Origin: Diadophis punctatus similis
Lineage: Eukaryota; Chordata; Lepidosauria; Squamata; Dipsadidae
Length of the DNA: 64,000 nt
Direction: 5' to 3'
NCBI GenBank assembly: GCA_023053685.1
Contig: JALIGW010000040.1
Span: 1,151,501 to 1,215,500, forward strand
The translations under genes and the position numbers were made by a program. Position 1 is the stretch's first letter. Each line of letters starts with the position of its first letter. The notes under the pieces were generated by a model that saw nothing but the letters and a program-made list of their open reading frames with translations, had not been told where the DNA came from and made no database searches. Positions 33,306-43,500 of the stretch are shown in pieces.

Positions 33306-34259
33306 AGATTGATATGTATTCCCCCAAGCTCAGTTCCCGTTCATACACTGAACTCCATTGTTATTACCGTTTCTCTATTTTCTATACATTTCTTTGCTTG
33401 AGCATGTTTTTAAAAAAAACCCGTTAATGTTTCGACTATAAAGTTTTGTCATCTGCCTAGAAATTTTGGTTTGGTGTGAATTCTTTAAAAAAAAGGCAAT
33501 TTTCTGTTATGTTGGTATAGGAAAAATGGCAGAAGTACAAAGTGAAGCCATAAAATAGATTCAGGGCTTTTAAAAAAGGAAGCATTCTAGTCCCTACATT
33601 CAGGAAAAAGAAAAAAGCTTGGCCCTGCCCATGTTTGTGAGATAGCCCCTCCCACTTTATATCATTGCTCTTCTCTGTTCCCCCTCCCCAATGTTACATG
33701 CAGCCGTCTGTATTAAAAGTTGACATGGAGCAATAATATCTGGCTCTGTTGTGTGGAGTTTCGGCGCTTGGCAAGATTTTTAGGCAGCCAGCCAGCCAAA
33801 AGCTTTGCATTTTAGCTGAAGGGAAACCTTCATGGCAGCTAGAAAGTTGCACCCAGATAGCGGCAGAGTATCTACAGCACTGACTCAGATAGTGACGGGA
33901 TGTCTACAGCAGAGCAGGACAAGTTATGGCAAGCCCCACCCTGCGGTGACGTCACTGAGCAAGACCATCCTTTACATAGCTGCGAGACAGTGGTATCAGC
34001 GCCCATTCTCAGATGCCAAGAAAGCACACGTTGCTACTTGCCAGCAAAACACAGGCCGGCCGGCCCCCATGGCTCGTGTTCTGCTAATAATAGCTAATTG
34101 CCTGGTTTTTGCTGACAAACAACAGTCAAAGCATCTCTCTTTTTATCACCTCTGTTTTGACGGTTTTTCTTTTTAAATCTGGGAATCAAGGTATGCCAAT
34201 TGACTTTCCTAGCTATAGGGAGGCTGTAGGGTGAGCCGCCCTTTTGCTGAGTAATGAGG
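33306..34259. other. Low-copy DNA, unassigned
   Basis: No gene recognised. Open frames at 33832-34176 show no domain. Confidence 0.3.
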
Positions 34260-34267
34260 GATGAAAG

Positions 34268-34563
34268 CCGTGGTGGGATGTTGCCGGTTTAACAACCAGT
34301 TCGGTGATCGCACGCTTTGCGCACATGCGCCTAATACGCGCTGCACACGCGTGCAAAGGTTTATAAATACTAACCTTCTGTGTTACCACTTGGGAGTAAC
34401 ACAGCTGAGGTGCGCCAATCAGCTGAGAAGATAAAGGTAAGTAAAGCGCACGGACGGCCGGGCAGGCCGAGCTGATCGTTGGAGTGAGCCGGTTCGCTCC
34501 CAGCTGATCGTTGGGACTTCCGGTTCGCCCGAACCGGTCTGAACCGGTAGAATCCCACCCCTG
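34268..34563. mobile_element. 296-bp hAT element
   Basis: CCGTGGTGGGATGTTGCC to AGAATCCCACCCCTG. GATGAAAG flanks both sides perfectly (34260-34267 and 34564-34571). Unlike sister copies the middle has TTGCGCACATGCGCC and AAAGGTAAGTAAAGC. Subterminal ACCGGTCTGAACCGG-type repeats are present. Confidence 0.92.
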
Positions 34564-34680
34564 GATGAAAGAGGGAAAAGACCACCAAGTCTTGAATTAG
34601 TCTATATTTGAAGGATCATCTCCTGACGTTTCTCTGAATAAGGGTCCTTGGTGCTCTCTGAGCTTGGTTGATTACTTGCA

Positions 34681-34730
34681 GACGTTTCGTTACTCAAACT
34701 AGGTAACATCATCAGTGCTACTCGAAGAGT
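34681..34730 (-). ncRNA. Candidate hammerhead-ribozyme-like motif
   Basis: Minus strand: CTGATGA (34715-34709), TGTTAC, a 9-base loop, GTAAC, GAAAC (34688-34684), GTC (34683-34681). This is the order of a hammerhead core: CUGANGA, stem II, GAAAC, then GUC cleavage triplet, with a two-base stem III (AC/GU). TGC downstream of GTC can pair with GCA just before CTGATGA, giving a start of stem I. One extra U lies between CUGAUGA and the stem II strand, so it may be degenerate. Such motifs occur in Penelope-like elements. I infer, but have not tested, activity. Confidence 0.35.
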
Positions 34731-35198
34731 TTTGCTGAATACCTTTGTAGAAAGTTAGCACCCACCCTTCTCCTAGAAGAATGAAATATTCTAGGAAATA
34801 TTAAAAAGGCAGAATGTTATACCTCCCTGGATGAGAAAAGGAGAAACATGCTCTTGGAAAGCAGCCCCCACCTTTGTTAATAGCCCCAGAAAGACTGGTG
34901 CCAACCTATCTACAAGACAAAAGACTGGGCCAGTCTATTTACAAAACGAAAGACCTTCACCCTCAGGACATGATAGGATTAGCCCTCACTCAAGATCCAA
35001 ACCAGGACAAAGCCATTAAGCCATAATAGGAATTGCCCAAAGCCCCTTCATTACATCACCCAGCAAGATTCAACCAAGCCTGGGACTCAAGACAACCTAC
35101 AAAGTTACCCCTGCATGTCCCCATGGGAGTCTCACAACCAATCAGAATACATTTCTTGCACAGGAACAGGAAACTCCAAGGTGGGGCCCAAGAGAGGG

Positions 35199-35261
<63 letters not shown>

Positions 35262-35346
35262 GTCTCTGTCTCTGTCTCTGTCTCTGTCTCTGTCTCTGTC
35301 TCTGTCTCTGTCTCTGTCTCTGTCTCTGTCTCTGTCTCTGTCTCTG

Positions 35347-35404
<58 letters not shown>
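35199..35404. repeat. Compound (TGTC)n-(TCTGTC)n-(TC)n array
   Basis: About 15 TGTC units, then about 18 TCTGTC hexamers, then about 18 TC units. The unit length changes from four to six to two without interruption. The [12 protein letters not shown] and RDRDRD frames are shadows of the array. Confidence 0.97.
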
Positions 35405-35406
<2 letters not shown>

Positions 35407-35934
35407 CGCCATGTGCTCAATTGCCCAGGACCTCAAACCATGTGGTCCTGTCCACCATTAAACCATCTTTCCAAACAGCCTCCATGTTTCCAGTGTCTTT
35501 CTCCCCACATGGAACTGAACCCAGATGGACATTTCTCCCAACGATTTCTTCCTTGGGGGTGAGAGAAATGTGGCTAGACAGAAGGGATTTTTTTGGTTAT
35601 GGCTATGGAAATTCTTTCCAATGAGATACCAAGGTGGCTCTCAATATTTTTTCTCTTATAGATATCAGACAAAACTTATTTTCATTCTACTGAGCCTCCA
35701 GATGGTTCTTCTGCAACTGGCAACATCTAGAGCAGTGTTTTTTCAACTTTAAGATGTGTAGACTTCAACTCCCAGAATTCTCCAGCTAGCCATGGTGACT
35801 TTGGTCGTGCAAATTGACCTTGCTAATTGACTGCCCTGAATGAGTTTTGAAAGCTTTCCAGATTTGCTCCTACTAGGCAAAACCTCATTCTGGGTTTCCT
35901 GCTTGCAGAGATGTGCCGTGGGAGTGGTCTAAAG
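35405..35934. other. Low-copy DNA with one CCAACTCCCAGAATTC fragment
   Basis: About 35740-35795 matches the short GACTTCAACTCCCAGAATTC repeat. No gene recognised. Confidence 0.35.
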
Positions 35935-35977
35935 CAGGGGTCTCCAACCTTGAAGTTGCCAAGGTTGGAGACCCCTG
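35935..35977. mobile_element. 43-bp minimal hAT-like element
   Basis: CAGGGGTCTCCAACCTTG and its exact inverse are separated by 7 bases, so the element is two 18-bp terminal repeats with almost nothing between. GTCTAAAG flanks both sides exactly (35927-35934 and 35978-35985), with a central TA. It is the shortest credible hAT insertion in the window. Confidence 0.92.
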
Positions 35978-36019
35978 GTCTAAAGAGTCAAAATGGCTGT
36001 CTGGCAGTCTGGGGAGTTT

Positions 36020-37165
36020 TTTTTTTAATTTGTCAAACATGTATAGGATAGTAGTAGTTTGTATAAACATAAGTAAAAAGTACTGATAAAAGAGGACAAT
36101 AGGGCAGTAGGACAGGGATGGTAGGCACAGTGGTGCGCTTATGCACGCCCCTTACAGACCTCTTAGAAACGGGGAGAGGTCGACTGTAGACAATCTAAGA
36201 TTAAAGTTTTTGGGGTTTGGGGAAGAAACCACAGAGTCAGGTAGTGCATTCCAGGCATTGATCACTCTGTTGCTGAAGTCGTATTTTCTGCAGTCGAGTT
36301 TGGAGCGGTTTACATTGAGTTTGAATCTATTACGTGCTCGTGTATTGCTGCGGTTGAAGCTGAAATAGTCATTAACAGGAAGGACATTTTGGTATATGAT
36401 TTTATGAACTACATTTAGAGCAGATCGGAGGCGACGTAGTTATAAATTATCTAATCCTAGTATTTCAAGTCTGGTGGAATAAGGTATTTTGTTGTGAGCG
36501 GAGGAGTGAAGGACTCTTCTTGTGAAATATTTCTGGACTCTCTCGATTGTATTTATGTCTGATATGCAGTGCGGGTTCCAGACAGGTGAGCTGTATTCCA
36601 GAATTGGTCTAACAAATGTTTTGTATGTTCTGGTTAGCAGTGTAATATTGCCAGAGAAGAAGCTACGCAAGATTAGATTAACAACTCTTAGTGCCTTTTT
36701 GGCAATGTTGTTACAGTCGGCTCTAGCACTTAGGTCGTTGGATATGAGTACTCCAAGGTCTTTGACAGAGTGAGGGTCATCTACAAGTTCGTTTCCTCCA
36801 AGTTTGTATTTTGTATTCTGATTCTGATTCTGATTCTTTTTGCCAATGTGTAAGACAGAGCATTTGTTGGTTGAGATTTGAAGTTGCCAGTTGTTTGACC
36901 ATTCTGTTACATGATCAAGGTCTTTTTGAAGGGTAGCAGCATTGTCGATGGTATTAAATAGTTTAACATCATCAGCAAAGAGAACGCAGCTGCTTATAAT
37001 ATGATCACAAAGATCGTTTACATAAAGAGTATGAAGAATGTTGGTCCTAGAACACTGCCTTGAGGGACACCACTGTTGACAGGAGCAGGATTTGATATGG
37101 CACTTCCTATTTTGACCACTCGTCTGTTAGACAGGAACACAGTTATCCAATCATGTAGGGGCCCA
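36020..37165 (-). pseudogene. L2/Rex1-like LINE with reverse transcriptase motifs, broken
   Basis: The most complete LINE ORF2 piece. Minus-strand translation has GVPQGSVLGPTFFILF (RT region 3, about 37027-37080), then after a frame change LYVNDLCDHIISSCVL and the catalytic FADD (plus-strand positions 36968-36979), then DDPHSVKDLGVLISNDLSAR, TYKTFVRPILEYSSPVWNP and NTIERVQKYFTRRVLHSSA. Frame breaks occur near 37030 and elsewhere. The 3' end is the AATTTGTCAAACATG tail. The element is 5' truncated before the finger domain. Confidence 0.9.
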
Positions 37166-37400
37166 GAAATGCTATAGGATTTTAGGAGTTGAAGTCCACA
37201 CATCTTAAAAGTTGCCAAACTTGAGAAACAATGGGGTCTCGAAACTTGGGAGCTGTATGATTTGTATACTTCAACTCCCAGAATTCCCCAGCCAGCATGA
37301 GAGTTGGGAGTTGAGGTCCACACATGGCTGACTGGGGAATTCTGGGAGTTGAAGTCCCCAAGTGTTAAAGTTGCCAAGTTTGGAGGTGCTTGTTCTAGAC
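37166..37400. mobile_element. Cluster of CCAACTCCCAGAATTCC repeats
   Basis: Three overlapping stretches: AGTTGAAGTCCACACATC at 37178, TTCAACTCCCAGAATTCCCC at 37268 and GGGGAATTCTGGGAGTTGAA at 37336. They lie in alternating orientation, so the block can fold back. They are copies of the short element at 24725 and 52052. Confidence 0.75.
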
Positions 37401-38130
37401 GATGGCATATTGCCCACTTCATAGGGTGTTGGTCCTGTCTCCACTCACAGGGATGATTGCTTCCAGCCTCCTTTCGCACAGAACAAGTCAGCTTTTACGT
37501 TGCACATGAAAAGGAAAGGTGGAGTCATTCCCAGCTGCCTTTCCAGGTAGGGGAAAGTTGTGCCAGATAGGGGTGGGGAAAGGGGGCTGACCGAATTCAG
37601 CAAATTCTGCAGATTAGACTGCCAAGATTTGAACACCGTGCTGCATTAGGACCTCATCATGCCTACCACTCTTTGAGCTTCATCAAAAGAAACCTACTAA
37701 TTGTAGCTTCTTTATTGCAGATTTGCACGTTGAATCTCATTTTGAGCGTGTGCCGGTTCTTTCATTTTATTCTAAATGGCCCCGGGGTAGGCTTAGACAC
37801 ATATTTTAAATAAATATATAGACAAAAGAATCAGTTAAGATGTAGGATTTGAGGAATGAGAGAGAGGGAAAGAGAGAGATTATATATGACCAGGGATTTT
37901 GTTCTGGTTAAAATGGAAAATAATAAACCATTAATCAGGTCTGCAATGCATCGTCTTTTGTGGAATGGTAACATTGGAAGATGGCACATCAGCTTTCGAA
38001 TCAACACATAATGTTTTATTGAGTGATGTGAGCTCCAACATTTATCTTTTGTTACTTTTAGAGGCAGAAATGATTCCAATGGGATCTTTATTGTACAATT
38101 CCTCTAGCATAGTGTTTCTCATTTGCTAGA
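37401..38130. other. Low-copy DNA, unassigned
   Basis: No recognised repeat or gene between the two inverted LINE copies. Confidence 0.3.
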
Positions 38131-39068
38131 ACAGTGTTTCTCCACCTTGGCCACTTGAAGATGACTTGTAGAACTTGTAGATGACCCTCACTCTGTCAAA
38201 GACCTTGGAGTACTCATATCTAATGACCTAAGTGCTAGAGCCCACTGTAACAACATTGCCAAAAAGGCACTAAGAGTTGTTAATCTAATCTTGCGTAGGT
38301 TCTTCTCTGGCAACATTACATTACTAACCAGAGCATACAAAACATTTGTTAGACCAATTCTGGAATACAGCTCACCTGTCTGGAACCCGCACTGCATATC
38401 AGACATAAATACAATCGAGAGAGTCCAGAAATATTTCACAAGAAGAGTCCTTCACTCCTCAGCTCACAACAAAATACCTTATTCCACCAGACTTGAAATA
38501 CTGGGATTAGACAATTTACAACTACGTCGCCTCCGATCTGATCTAAATGTAGTTCATAAAATCATATACCAAAATGTCCTTCCTGTTAATGACTACTTCA
38601 GCTTTAACCGCAACAATACACGAGCACGTAATAGATTCAAACTAAATGTAAAGCGCTCCAAACTCGACTGCAGAAAATACGACTTCAGCAACAGAGTGAT
38701 CAATGCCTGGAATGCACTACCTGACTCTGTGGTTTCTTCCCCAAACCCCAAAAACTTTAACCTTAGACTGTCTACAGTCGACCTCTCCCCATTTCTAAGA
38801 GGTCTGTAAGGGGCATGCATAAGCGCATCACTGTGCCTACCGTCCCTGTCCTACTGTCCTATTGTCCTCTTTTATCGTTACTTTTTACTTATGTTTATAC
38901 AAATTACTACTATCCTATACATGTTTGACAAATAAATAAAAAAATAAAATAAAAAAATAAATAAGATGCCTGGACTCCAACTCCCAGAATTCCCAGCCAG
39001 CTGACTGCAGAATTCTGGGAATTGAAGTCCAAGCATCTTGAAGTAACCAAGGTGGAGAAACACTGTTC
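38131..39068. mobile_element. CAGTGTTTCTCCACC element interrupted by the LINE copy
   Basis: CAGTGTTTCTCCACCTTGGCC at 38131 and CAAGGTGGAGAAACACTG at 39048-39066 are inverted ends, with TTCAACTCCCAGAATTCC-type sequence near 38970. The LINE fragment 38171-38950 lies between them, so it appears to have inserted into this element. The flanks TGCTAGAA and TTCTAGCC are inverted relative to each other, so no direct duplication. Confidence 0.6.
38171..38950 (+). pseudogene. L2/Rex1-like LINE ORF2 C-terminal, inverted partner of 36020
   Basis: Translation starts DDPHSVKDLGVLISNDLSAR near 38171, then RAYKTFVRPILEYSSPVWNP, NTIERVQKYFTRRVLHSSA, TRLEILGLDNLQLRRLRSDL and LPDSVVSSPNPKNFN, ending STVDLSPFLRGL-stop near 38809. 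The frame is open for 172 codons. It is nearly identical to the reverse of 36020-36790 over about 700 bp. The A-rich tail with AAATA units follows. Confidence 0.9.
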
Positions 39069-39285
39069 TAGCCAATTTTGCAGAGGATCTTCTTCTTCCA
39101 TCTGGATCTCCTCCATTCTTCTGCCAGTTGTTTTACTGCAGTCAGTAAATTGTTTTAATTGTAAATAAATTCTCTACTGCAAATTTACTGTGTAAAACTA
39201 TTCATTCATTTATTCATTCATTCATTCATTTCCCTCCAAAAAGAGGGGAAACGTGGTCTACTCAGACCCAAACCAGATACAATAC

Positions 39286-39672
39286 AGGTAGTCCTCGTCT
39301 TATGACCAGCATTGAGCCCAATGGTTTCAGTTGCTAAGCAAGGCAGTTATTCAGTGAGTTTTATCCCATTTTATTTTCGCCACGGTTATTAAGCAAATCA
39401 TTGCAGTTGTTAAGTGAATCATGCAGTCGTTAAGCGAATCTGACTTCCCCCATTGACTTTGCTTGTCGGAAGCTGGCTGGGAAGGTTACAAAGGGGGGAT
39501 CACATGATCCTGCAACAGTGTGACTGTTATACATATATGCAGTTGCCCGAATTTTGATCACGTGACCATGGCGGTACTGCAACAGTTGTAAGTTTGAAAA
39601 ACAGTCATAAGTCACTTTTTTCAGTGTTATTGTAAACTTCAAACGGTCACTAAGTGAATTATTGTAAGTTTT
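39286..39672. mobile_element. 'tagtcctc' family element
   Basis: ACAGGTAGTCCTCGTCTTATG, TTGCTAAGCAAGGCAG, AAGGTTACAAAGGGGGGATC, CATGACCATGG-type and CAAACGGTCACTAAGTGAA. The right end is degraded (TTTTACCATT). Confidence 0.78.
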
Positions 39673-39769
39673 ACCATTAAAGCAGTCTTCCTCAGTCAGT
39701 TGCTCTCCAGATACAGCAACCACACCCTGCCCAGACTAGTTGGAAATTCCAGCAATGGTCCTCTTAGAG

Positions 39770-40587
39770 CCGTGATGGCGAATCTATGGCATGCATGCCA
39801 CAGGTGGCACGTGGAGCCATATCTGAGGGCAAGTGAGGCGTTTGCCTTATGTCAGCTCCAGCGCGCATGTGCACACTGGCGGGCTGATTTTCGGCATTCT
39901 GGAGGGCCGGGGGGGGGGAGGCCATTTTCGCCCTCCACAGGTTTCAGGAAAGCCTCCAGAGCAGAGGTGGGTTCCTGCCGGTACGCTCTTACCTGTTTTT
40001 CGCCGCAGAACCGAAAAAGGCGGTGGCGTTCGCGGCACGGGGCTTCCCCCGCCCGCTTTCCCCCGCCCGCCTAGACGCCGCCATTTGCGTTCTTTTACCC
40101 TCTGCGCATGCGCAAAGCGTTCTGCTTGCGCGGAGGGCAAAAGAACGCAAATGCCGGCGTCCAGGCGGGCGGGGGAAAGCGGGCAGGGGAAGCCCCGCGC
40201 CGCGAACGCCACCGCCTTCTTCGGTTCTGCGGCGAAAAACAGGTAAGAGCGTACCGGCAGGAACCCACCTCTGCTCCGGAGCCTGTGGATGACGAAAAAT
40301 GTTCCCAACAGGCCTACCGGAAGTTCAGAAACAAACTTCCAGTTGGACCATTGGGCTGGTTTTTGCCCTCCCTGGGCTTCAGGAAAGCCTCCTGAAGCCT
40401 GGGGAAGGCGAAAAACAGCCTAACGGCCCAACTGGAAGTCTGGAGGCTTCAGTGAGGTCTGCGCGCATGCACGGGGGGGAGCATGGGGTGTTGTGCGTGC
40501 ATCCGTGGGGGGAGAGAGCATTGCATTATGGGTGTGGGCACGCACACGACCTTTTGGCACGCGAGCAAAAAAGGTTCGCCATCACTG
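39770..40587. mobile_element. 818-bp hAT element, CAGTGATGG ends, containing a nested palindrome
   Basis: CCGTGATGGCGAATCTATGG to AGGTTCGCCATCACTG. TCTTAGAG flanks both sides exactly (39762-39769 and 40588-40595), central TA. It contains a second element at 39962-40273. Removing that leaves about 506 bp, which is similar in size to the sister copies. Confidence 0.93.
39962..40273. mobile_element. 312-bp palindromic hAT element nested in 39770-40587
   Basis: CAGAGGTGGGTTCCTGCC to GGAACCCACCTCTG. Flanks are CTCCAGAG and CTCCGGAG (7 of 8). The element is close to a full-length palindrome: TGCCGGTACGCTCTTACCTG at the left is mirrored by CAGGTAAGAGCGTACCGGCA at the right. CTGCGCATGCGCAAAGCG and TTGCGCGGAGGGC lie in the centre. 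A splice-donor-like CAG/GTAAGA lies in each arm on opposite strands. Confidence 0.93.
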
Positions 40588-40837
40588 TCTTAGAGAAATC
40601 TGAATGAAAACCAATTTGCAAAATGACTTTGTTGCTATTATACAGGAATCAGCATTCCCAGATAGGGAACCGAATGTTCTTCTGGACTTTGGAACACAAG
40701 TTGCCAACATGGATGGATTCCCTTCATTTCACACGCAGCAGTTTCTTTCCTTATGTCTTGCTTTGTCACAGCATGTCCTGCTACTCTTTCTGCCTTTTTC
40801 TTCTCTTAGCCTACTACGGACCCCCAGTAGATGCTCC

Positions 40838-41232
40838 AGGTAGTCCTCGACTTTACAACCCTTTGCTGAATGACCGTTCGAAGGTACAGCAGCACTGAAA
40901 AAAATAACTTACGACAGTTTTTCCCAGTTATGACCATTGCAGTAGCCCTGTGATCGTGTGATCAAAATGCAAACGCTTGGAAACTGGTCCATATTTATGA
41001 TGGTTGCAGTGTCCTGGGTTTTGTGATCCCCTTTTGCAACCTCCTGACAAGCCAAGTCAATGGGGGAAGCCGGATTCACTTAACAACCGTGTTACTAACT
41101 TAACAACTGCAGTTGGTTTACTTAACAATGGTGGCAAGAAAAGTTGTAAAATGGTTTAAAATTCACTTAACAAATGTCTTGCTAAGTAACAGAAATTTTG
41201 GACTCAGTTGTCGTAGGACGTCGAGGAGTAAT
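40838..41232. mobile_element. 'tagtcctc' family element, nearly complete
   Basis: CAGGTAGTCCTCGACTTTAC, then GACCATTGCAGTAGCCC, CAATGGGGGAAGCCGGATTC, AACTTAACAACTGCAG and TGTCTTGCTAAGTAACAG. It ends GTCGAGGAG, with the last ~10 bases degraded. Confidence 0.82.
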
Positions 41233-41934
41233 GGAATGGTAAGATCTGATTGGCTATGGTGAGAAACAAAATGATGGCTTAAGATTGACCCTGTTCTGAT
41301 ACGGAGCTGCTATTACACTTCTTAAATGAACCCCATGTTCTGGCTTCACATAACTATATCGACCCATAAACTAACCACGTGCAAAACCGAGGATTCTCAT
41401 ATTATAGTCAATAGTCTCAGGGTTAATATGCAATTTAAAGAGGGAGGGGGATCCCCAATTTTTTTTAAAACCTGATCAGTATTCTGCAGGCAAAATGAAG
41501 CATTGTAATTTATACTCTTATATTGGGGCATAGCTGGCTGGGGAATTCTGGGAGTTGAAGTCCACAAGTCCTAAAGTTGCCAAGGTTGCACACCCCTGCT
41601 GTACACATAAAAGCCAGGTGGAAATTCAATTATACCATTACAACCACCATTCTGTCTTTTTTTGACTATATCCTGGCCGTTTGTTTTCTTTGGTAACCCT
41701 ATGGTAGGCTAGTTGCACTACTCCAAAGACTAAAAAAAAAACAGGGTATGAATTAAAATGTAATTATTCAAAGTAAGTGGTCAATTATATCTCGATCACT
41801 TCCAGCACCAATATGATCATTGGCGATTCCACCTATAATTTGTTACATATCAAGAGTGCCTGGTTCCAACCAGGTCCTCTGTTTGAGCGGGAAAATGGGA
41901 ACTGCTGATTGGTCGAGCCATCTGACATCACTTG
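41233..41934. other. Low-copy DNA with one CCAACTCCCAGAATTCC fragment
   Basis: About 41530-41600 contains GGCTGGGGAATTCTGGGAG and AAAGTTGCCAAGGTTGC, part of the short repeat. CCATTCTGTCTTTTTTTGAC at about 41650 resembles the recurring TTGACTTTTTTGACC module. Confidence 0.4.
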
Positions 41935-41989
41935 AGACTTTCAAGAAGAGATTGGACTGCCATTTGTCAGAAATGGTGTAGGTGTAGGG
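41935..41989 (+). mobile_element. CR1 3' end, left of insertion
   Basis: GAGACTTTCAAGAAGAGATTGG and CCATTTGTCAGAAATGG lead to GTGTAGGG, where the palindromic element is inserted. Confidence 0.85.
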
Positions 41990-42313
41990 CAGAGGTGGGT
42001 TCCTGCTGGTGCGGTTAATAGCTGTTGTTCGGCGCAGAGCCGAAGACGCTGCTGCCATTCGCGGCGCAGGAGCTTTCCCCGGGCGCTTTCCCCGCCCACA
42101 TGGACGCCGACAATTGCGTTCTTTTGCCCTCTGCGCATGCGCAAAGCATTCCGCATGCGCAGAGGGCAAAAGAACACAATTGTCGGCGTTCATTTGGGCG
42201 GGGAAAGCGCCCGGGGAAAGCTCCCGCGCCGCGAACGGCAGCAGCATCTTCGGCTCTGCGCCGAACAACAGCTATTAACCGCACCGGCAAAAACAGGCAG
42301 GAACCCACCTCTG
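41990..42313. mobile_element. 324-bp palindromic hAT element inside CR1
   Basis: CAGAGGTGGGTTCCTGC to GGAACCCACCTCTG, with a perfect GTGTAGGG duplication (41982-41989 and 42314-42321). Most of the element is one palindrome: TTGTTCGGCGCAGAGCCGAA is mirrored by TTCGGCTCTGCGCCGAACAA. The centre holds TGCGCATGCGCAAAGC and GCATGCGCAGAGGGC. The long frames on both strands are palindrome shadows. Confidence 0.95.
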
Positions 42314-42321
42314 GTGTAGGG

Positions 42322-42370
42322 TCTCCTGCTTGAGCAGGGGGTTGGACTAGATGACCTACAAGGTCCCTTC
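42322..42370 (+). mobile_element. CR1 3' end, right of insertion
   Basis: TCTCCTGCTTGAGCAGGG, TTGGACTAGATGACCTAC and AAGGTCCCTTC. Joined to the left part by removing the palindromic element. Confidence 0.85.
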
Positions 42371-42513
42371 TGTGTTAATCTAGCTAATCTATCTAAGCTC
42401 CCTATATAAGGGCTAGCTGTCAGACTGGCTCTCTGCTGGCTCTTGTACACAGTTGGAATAAAGAGCTGTTGTATGAAGCTTGTCTCCAGTGTCTTCACTC
42501 ACCTGACTTAACA
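42371..42513 (+). promoter_or_regulatory. Possible solo LTR-like sequence with TATA box and polyA signal
   Basis: Starts TGTGTTAATC and ends ACTTAACA. CTATATAAGGGC is at about 42402-42412, AATAAA at 42457-42462, about 55 bp downstream, as in a short U3-R-U5. It abuts a truncated CR1 end. No flanking duplication was seen, and 143 bp is very short for an LTR, so it may be only part of one. Confidence 0.35.
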
Positions 42514-42841
42514 TAATTCATTTATGATCTTAGATGGTTATGGTATCACAAAGTCTGAGAGCTCCTGTGCTAAGAAGAAATACTAAAACTCAGCATGTTG
42601 GACTAACACTAACCGATCTGCTGGTCCTTTAACTGATATAGAACTGCATGTTCCATTTAGACAAGATAAGAATCCCATCCATGGATAAATATTCCCAACC
42701 AAAATCTATATTCTGGTGAAGGACTTTAATCTTATCACACATAGCCATTCTGATTTGACCCAGTGTATGCTGTCAATAAACTTTGTTGAATGTGCAAACA
42801 AAAAAAAGATGATGTTTGGAGAAGCTGCTCCAAATACTTAT

Positions 42842-42844
<3 letters not shown>

Positions 42845-42893
<49 letters not shown>
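42845..42893. repeat. (AC)n microsatellite
   Basis: About 24 uninterrupted AC units. Confidence 0.98.
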
Positions 42894-42896
<3 letters not shown>

Positions 42897-43074
42897 CAGA
42901 CTTTTACAAACGTGGGGGAGAGGATCGACTCAGTACTTAGTAAATTTGCAGAAATCAGTAACATTTTCATATCTTTTCTCCAGAAACTCAAAATGGCTTC
43001 CGTGGACATTGCCATTCCTTTCTTCCTCACAACAATCCTGTGATTAGGTTCAGCTGTACAGTACAGAGACTGTA

Positions 43075-43500
43075 CAGGTAGGCCTCAACTTACAGCAGTT
43101 CGCTTAGTGACCATTTGAAGCGACAGGGGCACTGAAAAAAAGGGTCTTATGACCGTTTTCAACATGACTGTTGCAGCAACCCCATGGTCATGTGATCAAA
43201 ATTCAGACCAGCGGTGGGTTGCTCCCGGTTTGGCCCGGTTCTGCGAACTAGAAGCGCTAGCAGCGGGAGGCTCGGCCCACCCACCGTGGATGCTTCTGTG
43301 CATGCGCAGGAGCGTTGTGCGCGAGCGTGAGCACGAACCGGTAGCAACGGGTTTTAGAACCCACTATGATTCAGACACTTGGTAATTGGCTGATATTTAT
43401 GAGAGTTGCAGTGTCCTGGGGACATGTGATCCCCTTTTGCGACTCTCTGACAAGCAAAGTCAATGGGGAAGCCAGATTCCTTTAACAACTATGTTACTAC
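43075..43500. mobile_element. 'tagtcctc' family element interrupted by a hAT
   Basis: Left part 43075-43208 (ACAGGTAGGCCTCAACTTAC) and right part 43369-43500 (TTGGTAATTGGCTGATATTT to AACAACTATGTTACT). The right end is truncated. A 160-bp hAT is inserted between them with a perfect duplication. Confidence 0.82.
43209..43368. mobile_element. 160-bp hAT element nested in a 'tagtcctc' element
   Basis: CAGCGGTGGGTTGCTCC to AGAACCCACTATG, with perfect ATTCAGAC duplication (43201-43208 and 43369-43376). GCATGCGCAGGAGCG in the centre. ACCGGTAGCAACGGG near the right end. Confidence 0.93.
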
